Part shown: one piece after another, positions 8,633 through 17,169 of the stretch | How positions within the stretch are numbered: the stretch's first letter is position 1 | Layout of the letters: each line of letters begins with the position of its first letter | From: Pseudomonas sp. MUP55 | GTDB lineage: Bacteria; Pseudomonadota; Gammaproteobacteria; Pseudomonadales; Pseudomonadaceae | DNA: 64,000 nucleotides | Reading direction: 5' to 3' | Assembly (NCBI RefSeq): GCF_034043515.1 | Contig: NZ_CP138214.1 | Coordinates: 5,587,501 to 5,651,500 of the forward strand | Program-made: the position numbers and the translations under genes | The notes under the pieces: model-generated | The model's database searches: none | Told to the model about the DNA's origin: nothing | Seen by the model: the letters and a program-made list of their open reading frames with translations, nothing else

Positions 8633-10912
8633 CTAAAGTTTTTTGGCGGAAGCCGGGTTGATCATCCGCGTCAGCCCCAGGTTCTTCAACGCCAATTGCA
8701 GCGAGCTGTGGATAACTTGCGGGTTGTCGATGGTCATCAGTTCGGCCAGCAGATCCTTGGCCATGCTCAATTCAACCTGGCGCAGCATCCACTTCACTTT
8801 AGGCAGGTTGGTGGCGTTCATCGACAGGCTGTCAAAGCCCATCGCCATCAACAGCACCGCTGCCGCCGGGTCCCCGGCCATTTCACCGCAGATACTCACC
8901 GGCTTGCCCTCGGCATGGGCGTCGCGCACCACGTGCTGCAGCGCTTGCAGCACCGCCGGGTGCAGGTAGTCGTAAAGGTCGGCCACCCGTGGGTTGTTGC
9001 GGTCCACGGCCAGCAGGTATTGGGTCAGGTCGTTGGAGCCTACCGACAGGAAGTCCACCTGGCGCGCCAGTTCCTTGGCCTGGTACACCGCCGCCGGGAT
9101 TTCGATCATCACGCCAATCGGCGGCATCGGCACGTCGGCGCCTTCGTCGCGCACTTCGCCCCAGGCACGGTGGATCAAGTGCAGGGCTTCTTCCAGCTCA
9201 TGGGTGCCGGAGATCATCGGCAGCAGGATGCGCAGGTTGTTCAGGCCTTCGCTGGCCTTGAGCATGGCGCGGGTCTGCACCAGGAAAATTTCTGGATGGT
9301 CGAGGGTGACACGAATGCCGCGCCAGCCGAGGAAGGGGTTGTCTTCCTTGATCGGGAAATACGACAGTGACTTGTCGCCGCCGATATCCAGGCTGCGCAT
9401 GGTCACCGGCAACGGGTGGAAGGCCTGCAGTTGCTCGCGATAAATCGCCAGCTGCTCCTTCTCACTCGGGAAACGCTGGTTGATCATGAACGGCACTTCG
9501 GTGCGGTACAGCCCTACCCCTTCGGCGCCGCGCTGTTGCGCACGGGCCACATCGGCCAGCAGGCCGGTGTTCACCAGCAACGGCACGCGGTGACCATCGA
9601 GGGTTACGCACGGCAGTTCGCGCAACGAGTCGAGGCCCAGCGCCAGTTGCTTCTCTTCCTCAACCACTTCGGCGTACTGCTTGCGCAGTAACTCGCTGGG
9701 GTTGGTAAAGACTTCGCCGCGATGGCCATCGACAATCATGTCGATGCCGTCCACCTTGGAATACGGCAGGTCCACCAGGCCCATCACCGTCGGAATGCCC
9801 ATGGCCCGAGCCAGGATCGCCACGTGGGAGTTACCCGAACCCAATACCGAGACCAGGCCCACCAACTTGCCCTCAGGCACTTCGCCGAGCATGGTGGCGG
9901 TCAGTTCTTCGCTGATCAGGATGGTGTTGTCGGGGTAGACCAGGTTGGTGCTGCGGTCTTCCTGCAGGTAGGCCAGCAGACGGCGACCGAGGTCACGCAC
10001 ATCCGAGGCACGCTCGCGCAGGTAGGCGTCGTCCATCATCTCGAAACGGTTGACGTGATCGGTGACCACCTGGCGCAGCGCGCCCTGGGCCCACTGGCCG
10101 GTCTTGATCACGGTTTTGACTTCGTTACCGAGGGACGCGTCGTCCAGCATCATCTGGTAGACGTCGAACAGCGCACGCTCTTCGGGGCGCAACTGGGTGG
10201 CCAGCTTGGTCGACAGGTTGCGCATGTCGGCGCGCACGCCTTCCAGGGCGGTCTTGAACAGTTTGATTTCAGCGTCGATGTCATCGACGCTCTTGTCCGG
10301 CACCACATCGAGGTCGGCCGGTGGCAGCATGACCACGGCGGTACCGACGGCGGCACCCGGCGAACCCGGCACGCCGACGAACTTGGCTTCCTGGATGCCC
10401 TTGCCCTGGCGGCCCAGGCCGCGAATCGAACCCGTGGCTTCGGCGTGGGCGATAACCCCGGCGAGCTGCGCGCTCATGGTCACCAGGAAGGCTTCTTCGC
10501 CTTCGTCGAACTGGCGGCGCTCTTTCTGCTGGATGACCAATACGCCGACGACGCGGCGGTGGTGAATGATCGGTGCGCCGAGAAACGAGGCGTAACGCTC
10601 TTCGCCGGTTTCGGCAAAGTAGCGATAACGCGGGTGATCGGCCGCGTTTTCAAGGTTCAGGGGTTCTTCACGCGTCCCCACCAGGCCCACCAGACCTTCA
10701 TTGGGCGCCATGCTGACCTTGCCGATGGAGCGCTTGTTCAAGCCCTCGGTGGCCATCAGCACAAAACGGTTGGTCTCGGGGTCCAGCAGGTAAACCGAGC
10801 AGACCTGGCTGCCCATGGCTTCCTTGACGCGCAACACAATAATCCCCAACGCCGCCTTGAGATCCTTGGCGGAGTTAACTTCCTGGACGATCTTGCGCAG
10901 CGTATTGAGCAT
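8633..10912 (-). CDS. ptsP: Phosphoenolpyruvate-protein phosphotransferase PtsP (EI-Ntr)
   Basis: First enzyme of the nitrogen phosphotransferase system, passing phosphate from PEP to NPr. It has 759 residues. The N-terminal GAF domain (about 1-155) is the hallmark of EI-Ntr. The enzyme I part carries the phospho-histidine segment GSGNSHVAILARAMGIP (His about 363). The C-terminal PEP-binding barrel contains GVMIEIPAAV and SVGSNDLTQYLLAVDR. It follows rppH by 22 bp in the same direction, the usual rppH-ptsP operon. GAF sensing of glutamine or oxoglutarate is known for homologues and not tested here. Confidence 0.97.
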   Translation of the reverse strand: MLNTLRKIVQEVNSAKDLKAALGIIVLRVKEAMGSQVCSVYLLDPETNRFVLMATEGLNKRSIGKVSMAPNEGLVGLVGTREEPLNLENAADHPRYRYFAETGEERYASFLGAPIIHHRRVVGVLVIQQKERRQFDEGEEAFLVTMSAQLAGVIAHAEATGSIRGLGRQGKGIQEAKFVGVPGSPGAAVGTAVVMLPPADLDVVPDKSVDDIDAEIKLFKTALEGVRADMRNLSTKLATQLRPEERALFDVYQMMLDDASLGNEVKTVIKTGQWAQGALRQVVTDHVNRFEMMDDAYLRERASDVRDLGRRLLAYLQEDRSTNLVYPDNTILISEELTATMLGEVPEGKLVGLVSVLGSGNSHVAILARAMGIPTVMGLVDLPYSKVDGIDMIVDGHRGEVFTNPSELLRKQYAEVVEEEKQLALGLDSLRELPCVTLDGHRVPLLVNTGLLADVARAQQRGAEGVGLYRTEVPFMINQRFPSEKEQLAIYREQLQAFHPLPVTMRSLDIGGDKSLSYFPIKEDNPFLGWRGIRVTLDHPEIFLVQTRAMLKASEGLNNLRILLPMISGTHELEEALHLIHRAWGEVRDEGADVPMPPIGVMIEIPAAVYQAKELARQVDFLSVGSNDLTQYLLAVDRNNPRVADLYDYLHPAVLQALQHVVRDAHAEGKPVSICGEMAGDPAAAVLLMAMGFDSLSMNATNLPKVKWMLRQVELSMAKDLLAELMTIDNPQVIHSSLQLALKNLGLTRMINPASAKKL

Positions 10913-10934
10913 GGCTCGGGGTCGAACTCCGTCG

Positions 10935-11414
10935 TCAGTCGCGCGCTAAAAGGCGCGGGGCAAGCTCTTTGAGAGCGCGACGATAAACCTCGCGCTTGAA
11001 TGTCACCACCTGGCCCAACGGATACCAATAACTGACCCAGCGCCAGCCATCGAACTCCGGTTTACCGGTCAAATCCATCCGCACCCGCTGCTCGTTGGAG
11101 ATCAGGCGCAGGAGAAACCATTTCTGCTTCTGGCCGATACACAGCGGTTGGCTGTGGGTTCGCACCAGGCGTTGCGGCAAACGATAGCGCAACCAGCCAC
11201 GGGTACAGGCCAGAATTTGCACATCTTCGCGCTCAAGGCCGACTTCTTCGTTCAACTCACGGTACAAGGCGTCTTCAGGGGTTTCGTCGGGGTTGATCCC
11301 ACCTTGAGGAAACTGCCAGGCATCTTGGTTGATTCGGCGAGCCCATAGCACCTGTCCGGCATCATTCGTAAGAATGATCCCGACATTAGGACGGAAACCA
11401 TCGGGGTCGATCAC
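10935..11414 (-). CDS. rppH: RNA 5'-pyrophosphohydrolase (Nudix)
   Basis: Removes pyrophosphate from 5'-triphosphorylated mRNA to start decay. It has 159 residues if started at the GTG at 11414, giving the family's usual N-terminus (V/M)[11 protein letters not shown]. An in-frame ORF extends to 11474, but the extra residues do not look conserved. The Nudix box [20 protein letters not shown] spans about residues 38-57 and continues VGL. It lies immediately upstream of ptsP (22 bp), probably as one transcription unit. Confidence 0.95.
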   Translation of the reverse strand: MIDPDGFRPNVGIILTNDAGQVLWARRINQDAWQFPQGGINPDETPEDALYRELNEEVGLEREDVQILACTRGWLRYRLPQRLVRTHSQPLCIGQKQKWFLLRLISNEQRVRMDLTGKPEFDGWRWVSYWYPLGQVVTFKREVYRRALKELAPRLLARD

Positions 11415-11557
11415 GGCAACAACCTCGCAAACGCATGTCGCCGCATTGTTCCACAAAGCTTCATCCAGCGGCAACGAGGCTTCTTACCTTATGTGCACTC
11501 TTGTGAAAAGACCGTATTCTGGACGCCTTTTTACAGACTTTTCAGCGAGTAACTGCA

Positions 11558-12214
11558 ATGCGCCTGGCTTTATTCGACTTGGACAACACCCTCCTCGGCG
11601 GTGACAGCGATCACGCCTGGGGCGATTACCTGTGTGAACGCGGGATTCTCGACCCGATCGCCTACAAGGCGCGCAACGACGAGTTCTACCAGGACTACCT
11701 GGCCGGCAAGCTGGACAACGCTGCGTACCTGAACTTCAGCCTGGAAATCCTCGGCCGTACCGAGATGGCTCAACTGGAGGAGTGGCACAACGACTTCATG
11801 CGCGACTGCATCGACCCGTTAATGCTGCCCCTGGCTGCCCAATTGCTGGCCAAGCACCGCGCCGCCGGCGACAAGCTGGTGATCATCACCGCCACTAACC
11901 GTTTCGTCACCGCGCCGATTGCCGCACGCCTGGGCGTCGAAACCCTGATCGCCACCGAATGCGAGATGGAAAATGGCCGCTATACCGGGCGCAGCACCGA
12001 TGTGCCGTGCTTCCGTGAAGGCAAGGTGACGCGGCTGAAGCGCTGGCTGGAAGAGACTGGGCATAGCCTGGAAGACAGCTACTTTTATAGCGACTCGATG
12101 AATGACTTGCCGCTGCTGGAGCAGGTGACTCACCCGGTGGCGGTGGATCCGGACCCGAATCTGCGGGCTGAAGCCGAGAAGCGTGGCTGGCCGGTGATTA
12201 CGCTGCGCGGCTGA
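11558..12214 (+). CDS. HAD-superfamily hydrolase, subfamily IB (SerB-like phosphatase)
   Basis: Cytoplasmic phosphatase of 218 residues. The nucleophile motif [16 protein letters not shown] gives Asp7 and Asp9. Motif II is IITATN, and motif III/IV is the late [13 protein letters not shown] segment. A helical cap lies between. It resembles phosphoserine and histidinol-phosphate phosphatases, but the substrate cannot be chosen from sequence. It is divergent from rppH. A tail-to-tail REP doublet follows the stop. Confidence 0.9.
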   Translation: MRLALFDLDNTLLGGDSDHAWGDYLCERGILDPIAYKARNDEFYQDYLAGKLDNAAYLNFSLEILGRTEMAQLEEWHNDFMRDCIDPLMLPLAAQLLAKHRAAGDKLVIITATNRFVTAPIAARLGVETLIATECEMENGRYTGRSTDVPCFREGKVTRLKRWLEETGHSLEDSYFYSDSMNDLPLLEQVTHPVAVDPDPNLRAEAEKRGWPVITLRG

Positions 12215-12221
12215 TAAAGCT

Positions 12222-12293
12222 ATCGGGGGCAAGCCCCCTCCCACACTTGAATATATTCACGCATCAAAATGTGGGAGGGGGCTTGCCCCCGAT
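12222..12293. repeat. REP doublet, tail-to-tail, subclass A
   Basis: Two REPs in the opposite arrangement to most others here. The left arm begins ATCGGGGGCAAGCCCCCTCC and the right arm ends GGGGGCTTGCCCCCGAT, so the GTGGGAGG ends face each other. The inner sequence TTGAATATATTCACGCATCA is nearly repeated at 45264-45337. It lies between the HAD gene and the convergent DUF2269 gene. Confidence 0.9.
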
Positions 12294-12315
12294 GCAGCCG
12301 ACGCAGACTCAAGCC

Positions 12316-12783
12316 TTACATAGGCTTGGCCACCATCAGATAGAAAATCGCCATAAACGCCAGAAACGCCGGCCAGCCCAGGCCAAACCACCAGCGCATA
12401 TAGGTGGCGGCCTTGAGCGGCATCGCCGTGCCTTCGCGCAACGCCTGCTCCGCCATCTTGTGCACACGAATCTGCAACCACACCACCGGCAGCCAGCAGA
12501 CGCCCGCCAGCACATACAAGCCGAACGTCCATTGCAGCCAACTCTGCTGCAACGACCAACCCGCCAAGTGCATCAAGCCGAGCCCGCTCAGTGGCTGGAA
12601 GACTGCCGTGGTGGCGGTAAACACCCAGTCGGCGAAGACCAGGTGCTTGAACGTCACGGCGATCACTTCCACTCTGCCGCTGCGCCAGGCGCGCAAGGCG
12701 TAGTAAGCCGAGCCGGCGCCCAGCCCGAACAGGATGGTCGATGAAAGAATATGCAGGGTTTTCAGCAGCAGGTAAGCGCTCAT
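12316..12783 (-). CDS. DUF2269-family membrane protein
   Basis: Integral membrane protein of 155 residues with four hydrophobic segments and a conserved start LLLKTLHILSSTILFGLGAG. DUF2269 proteins are of unknown function. The ATG at 12783 overlaps the stop of the upstream SDR/DoxX gene (ATGA arrangement), so translation is coupled. A second DUF2269 paralogue lies two genes upstream, making a DUF2269-SDR-DUF2269 cluster. The N-terminal histidine in KTLHIL is shared with the paralogue (KVIHVI). Confidence 0.88.
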   Translation of the reverse strand: MSAYLLLKTLHILSSTILFGLGAGSAYYALRAWRSGRVEVIAVTFKHLVFADWVFTATTAVFQPLSGLGLMHLAGWSLQQSWLQWTFGLYVLAGVCWLPVVWLQIRVHKMAEQALREGTAMPLKAATYMRWWFGLGWPAFLAFMAIFYLMVAKPM

Positions 12784-14045
12784 CGGCGAAGCTCATTCCC
12801 AGTGGGTTCAGTCCAAAGAAGCCATAACGTAGCCACCATCAGCACCAGGTTCTTGGCGACGGCGGCGTAGGGGTCAAACCAGTAGTGGGGCAGAACGAAG
12901 CTGATGACTACGGTGTAGCCGGCCATCAACAACAGTTGCAGTATCAGGGTTTGGCGCCGCCAGCGCCTGACCAGCAGCCCGACACCCAACAGGCCATCGC
13001 ACAGCGCCCCGCCGATCACCGCCAGCGTCGCCCAGGCGCCGTGCACGCCGGCCTGCGCCAGGATGCGCAAGCCCCATTCGAATCCCGGCCCCAGGCACAC
13101 CGCCGCGGTGCCCAGCCAAATCAGCACCAGCACCGCCAGCATCAGTGGGCGGATCGAGCGCTGGCTGCTGACGGCCGCTGTGGGCCAGCCCTGCAGACGC
13201 GAGGCCAGCGGCGCAGCCGAATAACCGCAGACCGACGCCAGCACGTCGGGGTCGGCCAGGTTGTCACGTTGCGCCAGGGCGATGCTCTGCTTGTTCAGTG
13301 CGCGCCAACCCAGGCGCTCACCGACCCAGCCGCTCAGGCTCAGCAAGGGGGCCTGGATATATCGACCCGGCGCCCAGCCCTGGGCCGCGCGCAAGTGATC
13401 GATGACCTGGCTCAGCCGCATCGGTTCAGGCCCCACCACGGGAACGACCATCGACTCGACGGGCCACGTGCGCAGCAGCGCCAGCACGGCACCGACCAGG
13501 TCATCGATATGCACCGGTTGCAGTTGGGCCTTGAGGTCCAGCAAAGGGATCAGCGGCCAGGGCGAAAGCCCGGCGAGCCAGGTACTGCTGGCGCCGCCCT
13601 CACCGACCACCAGGGAAGGTCGCAGCACCACTGCGCTGACGCCCAGGCTCAGCAGATAGTCGTCAGCCGCGCCTTTGCTGGCGAGAAAGGGCACATCGGC
13701 CTGCGCTGAAGCGCCAAGGGCGGAAACCTGCAGGACCCGGCCCCCGCGCCGGGCGGCCAGGTCAAACAGCGCGCAAGTGCCTTGGTCCTGCACCCGGCTC
13801 AACTCGGCCGCGTCCACGCTCAGCAGGCCAGCTGCATTGATCAGTAAATCAACCGATGGAGGAAAGTCGAACGCTTGCGGGTCTGCCGCCAGCCGGTTCA
13901 AATCCAGCGAGCGCCATTCCACGCCCGGCCAGTCCTGACCTCGAGGTTCACGACACGTGGCCACCACTCGGTGCCCCGCCTGCTGCAAAGCCAGCAACAG
14001 GTGACGCCCCACAAACCCGGTGGCGCCGACCAGAAGAATGTTCAT
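12780..14045 (-). CDS. SDR/NAD-epimerase domain fused to DoxX-like membrane domain
   Basis: A 421-residue fusion. Residues 1 to about 280 form an atypical short-chain dehydrogenase with the nucleotide motif LLVGATGFVGRHLL at the N-terminus. The remaining approximately 130 residues contain four hydrophobic segments resembling DoxX/DUF4166-type membrane modules. It lies between two DUF2269 genes: 11 bp after the upstream one, overlapping the downstream one by 4 bp. Reaction and substrate are unknown; the arrangement suggests a membrane-anchored NAD(P)-dependent enzyme or quinone/lipid-related redox unit, which is inference. Confidence 0.87.
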   Translation of the reverse strand: MNILLVGATGFVGRHLLLALQQAGHRVVATCREPRGQDWPGVEWRSLDLNRLAADPQAFDFPPSVDLLINAAGLLSVDAAELSRVQDQGTCALFDLAARRGGRVLQVSALGASAQADVPFLASKGAADDYLLSLGVSAVVLRPSLVVGEGGASSTWLAGLSPWPLIPLLDLKAQLQPVHIDDLVGAVLALLRTWPVESMVVPVVGPEPMRLSQVIDHLRAAQGWAPGRYIQAPLLSLSGWVGERLGWRALNKQSIALAQRDNLADPDVLASVCGYSAAPLASRLQGWPTAAVSSQRSIRPLMLAVLVLIWLGTAAVCLGPGFEWGLRILAQAGVHGAWATLAVIGGALCDGLLGVGLLVRRWRRQTLILQLLLMAGYTVVISFVLPHYWFDPYAAVAKNLVLMVATLWLLWTEPTGNELRR

Positions 14046-14056
14046 GAAGCTCCTTT

Positions 14057-14470
14057 TTAAACGGGTTTAGCTCCCATCAACCCAGCAATCGCGACAAACC
14101 CCACCAGGCTGACCACCGCCAGCACCAGGGTGAAATTCACGCTACCGCCCTCGCCCTTGCGCAGCCGATTGAGCCGCGCCACCAGCCAGAACCAGGCCAA
14201 CGCCGCGACGGTGTAGAGAATACTGGAGCCCAGAATCCAGGTCTGCCCCAGCGGCCAGCCCACCAGGTGCACCATCCACCAACCGGTAAACGGCATGCTC
14301 ACCAGGCAAACCCCCATCAGCAGCCAAACGAATGCCCACGGGCGTTGCACGGTTACCGCAGGGCCGGTGCTGCGCTTGCGCCAGGCCAGTACCGCCAGGC
14401 CGAGGCCGCTGAGCAGCAGCAACACCGTGGCGATGACGTGGATGACTTTGAGGGTGGTCAGCGTTTCCAT
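14057..14470 (-). CDS. DUF2269-family membrane protein
   Basis: Small integral membrane protein of 137 residues with four predicted hydrophobic segments. It begins METLTTLKVIHVIATVLLLL and has a conserved FTGWWMVHL segment. It is the first gene of the DUF2269-SDR/DoxX-DUF2269 cluster. It starts 40 bp after the end of ilvA on the same strand, so read-through from ilvA is possible. The function is unknown. The conserved histidines could suggest haem or quinone contact, but this is speculative. Confidence 0.87.
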   Translation of the reverse strand: METLTTLKVIHVIATVLLLLSGLGLAVLAWRKRSTGPAVTVQRPWAFVWLLMGVCLVSMPFTGWWMVHLVGWPLGQTWILGSSILYTVAALAWFWLVARLNRLRKGEGGSVNFTLVLAVVSLVGFVAIAGLMGAKPV

Positions 14471-14510
14471 GATTTCGATTCCTTGAAGGCCGCTCAGTCA
14501 GCGTAGTCGC

Positions 14511-16025
14511 TCAACCGAGGAACAACTGGTAGGCCGGGTTTTCGCTTTCATCCCAATACGGGTAGCCGATCTCGGCCAGCGCAGCCGGAACCAGGTGGCG
14601 CTCGTCCGCCGGCACTTGCAGGCCAGCGACCACACGACCGTCGGCTGCACCGTGGTTGCGGTAGTGGAACATCGAGATATTCCAGCGCCCGCCCAGCTTG
14701 TTGAGGAAGTTGAACAGTGCCCCCGGCCGCTCCGGGAATTCAAATCGAAACACCAGCTCGTCGCTGACCTTGGCCGCATGCCCACCCACCATATGGCGGA
14801 TGTGCAACTTGGCCAGTTCGTTTTCGGTCAGGTCCAGCACCGGGAAGCCTTGGTCGGTGAGGCTGGCGATCAACGCACTGCGCGGGTCGTTTTCCGGGTG
14901 GGTCTGCACACCGACGAAAATGTGCGCTTCGCTGCCGGTGTGATAGCGGTAGTTGAACTCGGTGATCTGGCGCTTGCCCACCGCCTCGCAGAACGCCTTG
15001 AAGCTGCCCGGCTTCTCGGGAATGGTCACGGCGATGATGGCTTCGCGGCCCTCGCCCAGCTCGGCACGTTCGGCCACGTGGCGCAGGCGGTCGAAGTTGA
15101 CGTTGGCGCCGGAGTCGATGGCCACGAAGGTCTGGCCGCTGACGCCACGGGTCTCGACGTACTTCTTGATCCCGGCCACGCCCAATGCGCCGGCCGGCTC
15201 GGTGATCGAGCGCGTGTCGTCGTAGATATCCTTGATCGCCGCACAGATTTCATCGGTGCTGACGGTGATCACTTCGTCCACATAGTCCTTGCAGATCTCG
15301 AAGGTGTAATGGCCGATCTGCGCCACCGCCACGCCATCGGCGAAGATGCCGACGGTTGGCAGCACCACGCGCTCACCCGCCGCCATCGCGGCCTGCAGGC
15401 AGTTGGAGTCGTCCGGCTCGACGCCGATGATCTTGGTCTCCGGGCGCAGGTATTTCACATACGCTGCAATACCGGCGATCAGCCCGCCGCCGCCCACCGG
15501 TACGAAGATCGCGTCCAGGGGCCCAGGGTGCTGGCGCAGAATCTCCATCGCCACAGTGCCCTGCCCGGCAATGGTGTGCGGATCATCGTAGGGGTGAATG
15601 TAGACGTAGCCTTTTTCATCGACCAGCTTCAGCGAGTAGGCCAGGGCTTCCGGGAAGGAATCACCGTGCAGCACCACTTTGCCGCCACGCGAACGCACGC
15701 CTTCGACCTTGATCTCCGGGGTGGTCTTGGGCATCACGATCGTTGCCTTGACCCCCAGCACCTTGGCCGCCAGGGCCAGGCCCTGGGCATGGTTGCCCGC
15801 CGAGGCGGTGACCACGCCACGCGCGCGTTCCTCGGCGCTGAGCTGGGTCAGCTTGTTGTAGGCGCCGCGAATCTTGAACGAGAACACGGGCTGCAAGTCT
15901 TCGCGCTTGAGCCAAATCTGGTTGCCCAGCCGCTCGGAAAGCTGGCGGGCAGTCTGCAGGGGTGTCTCTACGGCGATGTCGTAAACGCGCGAGGTGAGGA
16001 TCTTTTTGACGTAGTGTTCAAGCAT
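14511..16025 (-). CDS. ilvA: Threonine ammonia-lyase, biosynthetic
   Basis: PLP enzyme deaminating threonine to 2-oxobutyrate, the committed step of isoleucine synthesis. It has 504 residues, the length of the feedback-regulated form. The PLP lysine lies in SFKIRGAYNK (Lys about 51), and the glycine loop VPVGGGGLIAG binds phosphate. Two ACT-like regulatory repeats occupy about residues 325-504, consistent with isoleucine/valine control. It is divergent from rpiA; the intergenic region has a CCCGGC-TTTT-GGCCGGG hairpin near 16071-16087. Confidence 0.97.
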   Translation of the reverse strand: MLEHYVKKILTSRVYDIAVETPLQTARQLSERLGNQIWLKREDLQPVFSFKIRGAYNKLTQLSAEERARGVVTASAGNHAQGLALAAKVLGVKATIVMPKTTPEIKVEGVRSRGGKVVLHGDSFPEALAYSLKLVDEKGYVYIHPYDDPHTIAGQGTVAMEILRQHPGPLDAIFVPVGGGGLIAGIAAYVKYLRPETKIIGVEPDDSNCLQAAMAAGERVVLPTVGIFADGVAVAQIGHYTFEICKDYVDEVITVSTDEICAAIKDIYDDTRSITEPAGALGVAGIKKYVETRGVSGQTFVAIDSGANVNFDRLRHVAERAELGEGREAIIAVTIPEKPGSFKAFCEAVGKRQITEFNYRYHTGSEAHIFVGVQTHPENDPRSALIASLTDQGFPVLDLTENELAKLHIRHMVGGHAAKVSDELVFRFEFPERPGALFNFLNKLGGRWNISMFHYRNHGAADGRVVAGLQVPADERHLVPAALAEIGYPYWDESENPAYQLFLG

Positions 16026-16117
16026 CGGCAGGCATCTACTTCAGGGGCTGGGCAGGACCAAGGAGTCTAACCCGGCTTTTGGCCGGGAGACCACACGAAT
16101 CCCAAGGTTTGTTGGGG

Positions 16118-16123
16118 TATACT
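16118..16123 (+). promoter_or_regulatory. Candidate -10 box of rpiA
   Basis: TATACT lies 40 bp upstream of the rpiA ATG in the ilvA-rpiA divergent region. A convincing -35 hexamer is not seen at 17 bp, so only the -10 is claimed. Confidence 0.45.
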
Positions 16124-16162
16124 CGCCGCCCTCGATAACTCCCCGCCCGTTCCGGAGCCCGC

Positions 16163-16834
16163 ATGACCCAGGATCAACTCAAACAGGCAGTGGCCCAGGC
16201 CGCTGTCGATTTAATCCTTCCCAAACTCGACGACAAGAGCGTCGTCGGCGTCGGCACCGGCTCCACCGCCAACTGCTTCATCGATGCACTGGCCCTGCAC
16301 AAGGGCGCGTTCGATGGCGCGGTAGCCAGCTCCGAAGCGACCGCCGCACGCCTTAAAGGCCATGGCATTCCGGTGTACGAGCTCAACACCGTGAGCGACC
16401 TGGAGTTCTACATCGACGGCGCGGACGAAAGCGACGAGCACCTGAACCTGATCAAGGGCGGCGGCGCAGCCCTGACCCGCGAGAAGATCGTCGCGGCCGT
16501 GGCCAAGACCTTCATCTGCATTGCCGACGCCAGCAAGCTGGTGCCCGTGCTCGGTGCGTTCCCGCTGCCGGTGGAAGTGATCCCGATGGCCCGCAGCCAC
16601 GTGGCCCGCGAGCTGGTGAAACTGGGCGGCGACCCGGTGTACCGCGAAGGCGTGTTGACCGATAACGGCAACATCATCCTGGATGTGTACAACATGCAGA
16701 TCACCAACCCGGTGGAACTGGAAACCCGGATCAACGCCATCGTCGGCGTGGTCACCAACGGGCTGTTCGCCGCGCGTCCAGCGGACGTGTTGCTGTTGGG
16801 CACCTCGGAAGGCGTAAAAACCCTCAAAGCTTAA
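16163..16834 (+). CDS. rpiA: Ribose-5-phosphate isomerase A
   Basis: Interconverts ribose-5-phosphate and ribulose-5-phosphate in the pentose phosphate pathway. It has 223 residues, the normal length. The phosphate loop [13 protein letters not shown], the segment [20 protein letters not shown] with the catalytic acidic residue, and EKIVA are present. It is divergent from ilvA, an arrangement I recall as conserved in Pseudomonas. A REPIN follows the stop by 18 bp. Confidence 0.97.
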   Translation: MTQDQLKQAVAQAAVDLILPKLDDKSVVGVGTGSTANCFIDALALHKGAFDGAVASSEATAARLKGHGIPVYELNTVSDLEFYIDGADESDEHLNLIKGGGAALTREKIVAAVAKTFICIADASKLVPVLGAFPLPVEVIPMARSHVARELVKLGGDPVYREGVLTDNGNIILDVYNMQITNPVELETRINAIVGVVTNGLFAARPADVLLLGTSEGVKTLKA

Positions 16835-16851
16835 CAACACCGCAATTCAAA

Positions 16852-16941
16852 TGTGGGAGGGGGCTTGCCCCCGATGGCGGAGTGTCAGCCACACATCAGT
16901 TGGCTGACCCACTGCTATCGGGGGCAAGCCCCCTCCCACAT
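16852..16941. repeat. REP doublet (REPIN), head-to-head
   Basis: Inverted REP pair with arms TGTGGGAGGGGGCTTGCCCC and its complement. The inner segment contains its own dyad GTCAGCCA...TGGCTGAC. It occupies much of the 335-bp rpiA-aaaA gap; nothing else is recognised there except the aaaA ribosome site. Confidence 0.94.
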
Positions 16942-17169
16942 TGACCGCACTCGACTCTGAATTCGTGTAACAAAAGCGCTACTTTTCGCAGCACTCCTCG
17001 CCAAAACCGTGCGCTCTGTCACGGCCCGCCTGGTATCCAATCCGTTACAAATTACAACCAGGCGACCCACGCGTTTAACAATGCGCCAATTCGCAGCCGC
17101 CCACGGAATGAGGCGCGCATTGTGCAAAGCGTGTGGGCTTGCACCAACCATCACCTCAAGGAAGACCTT

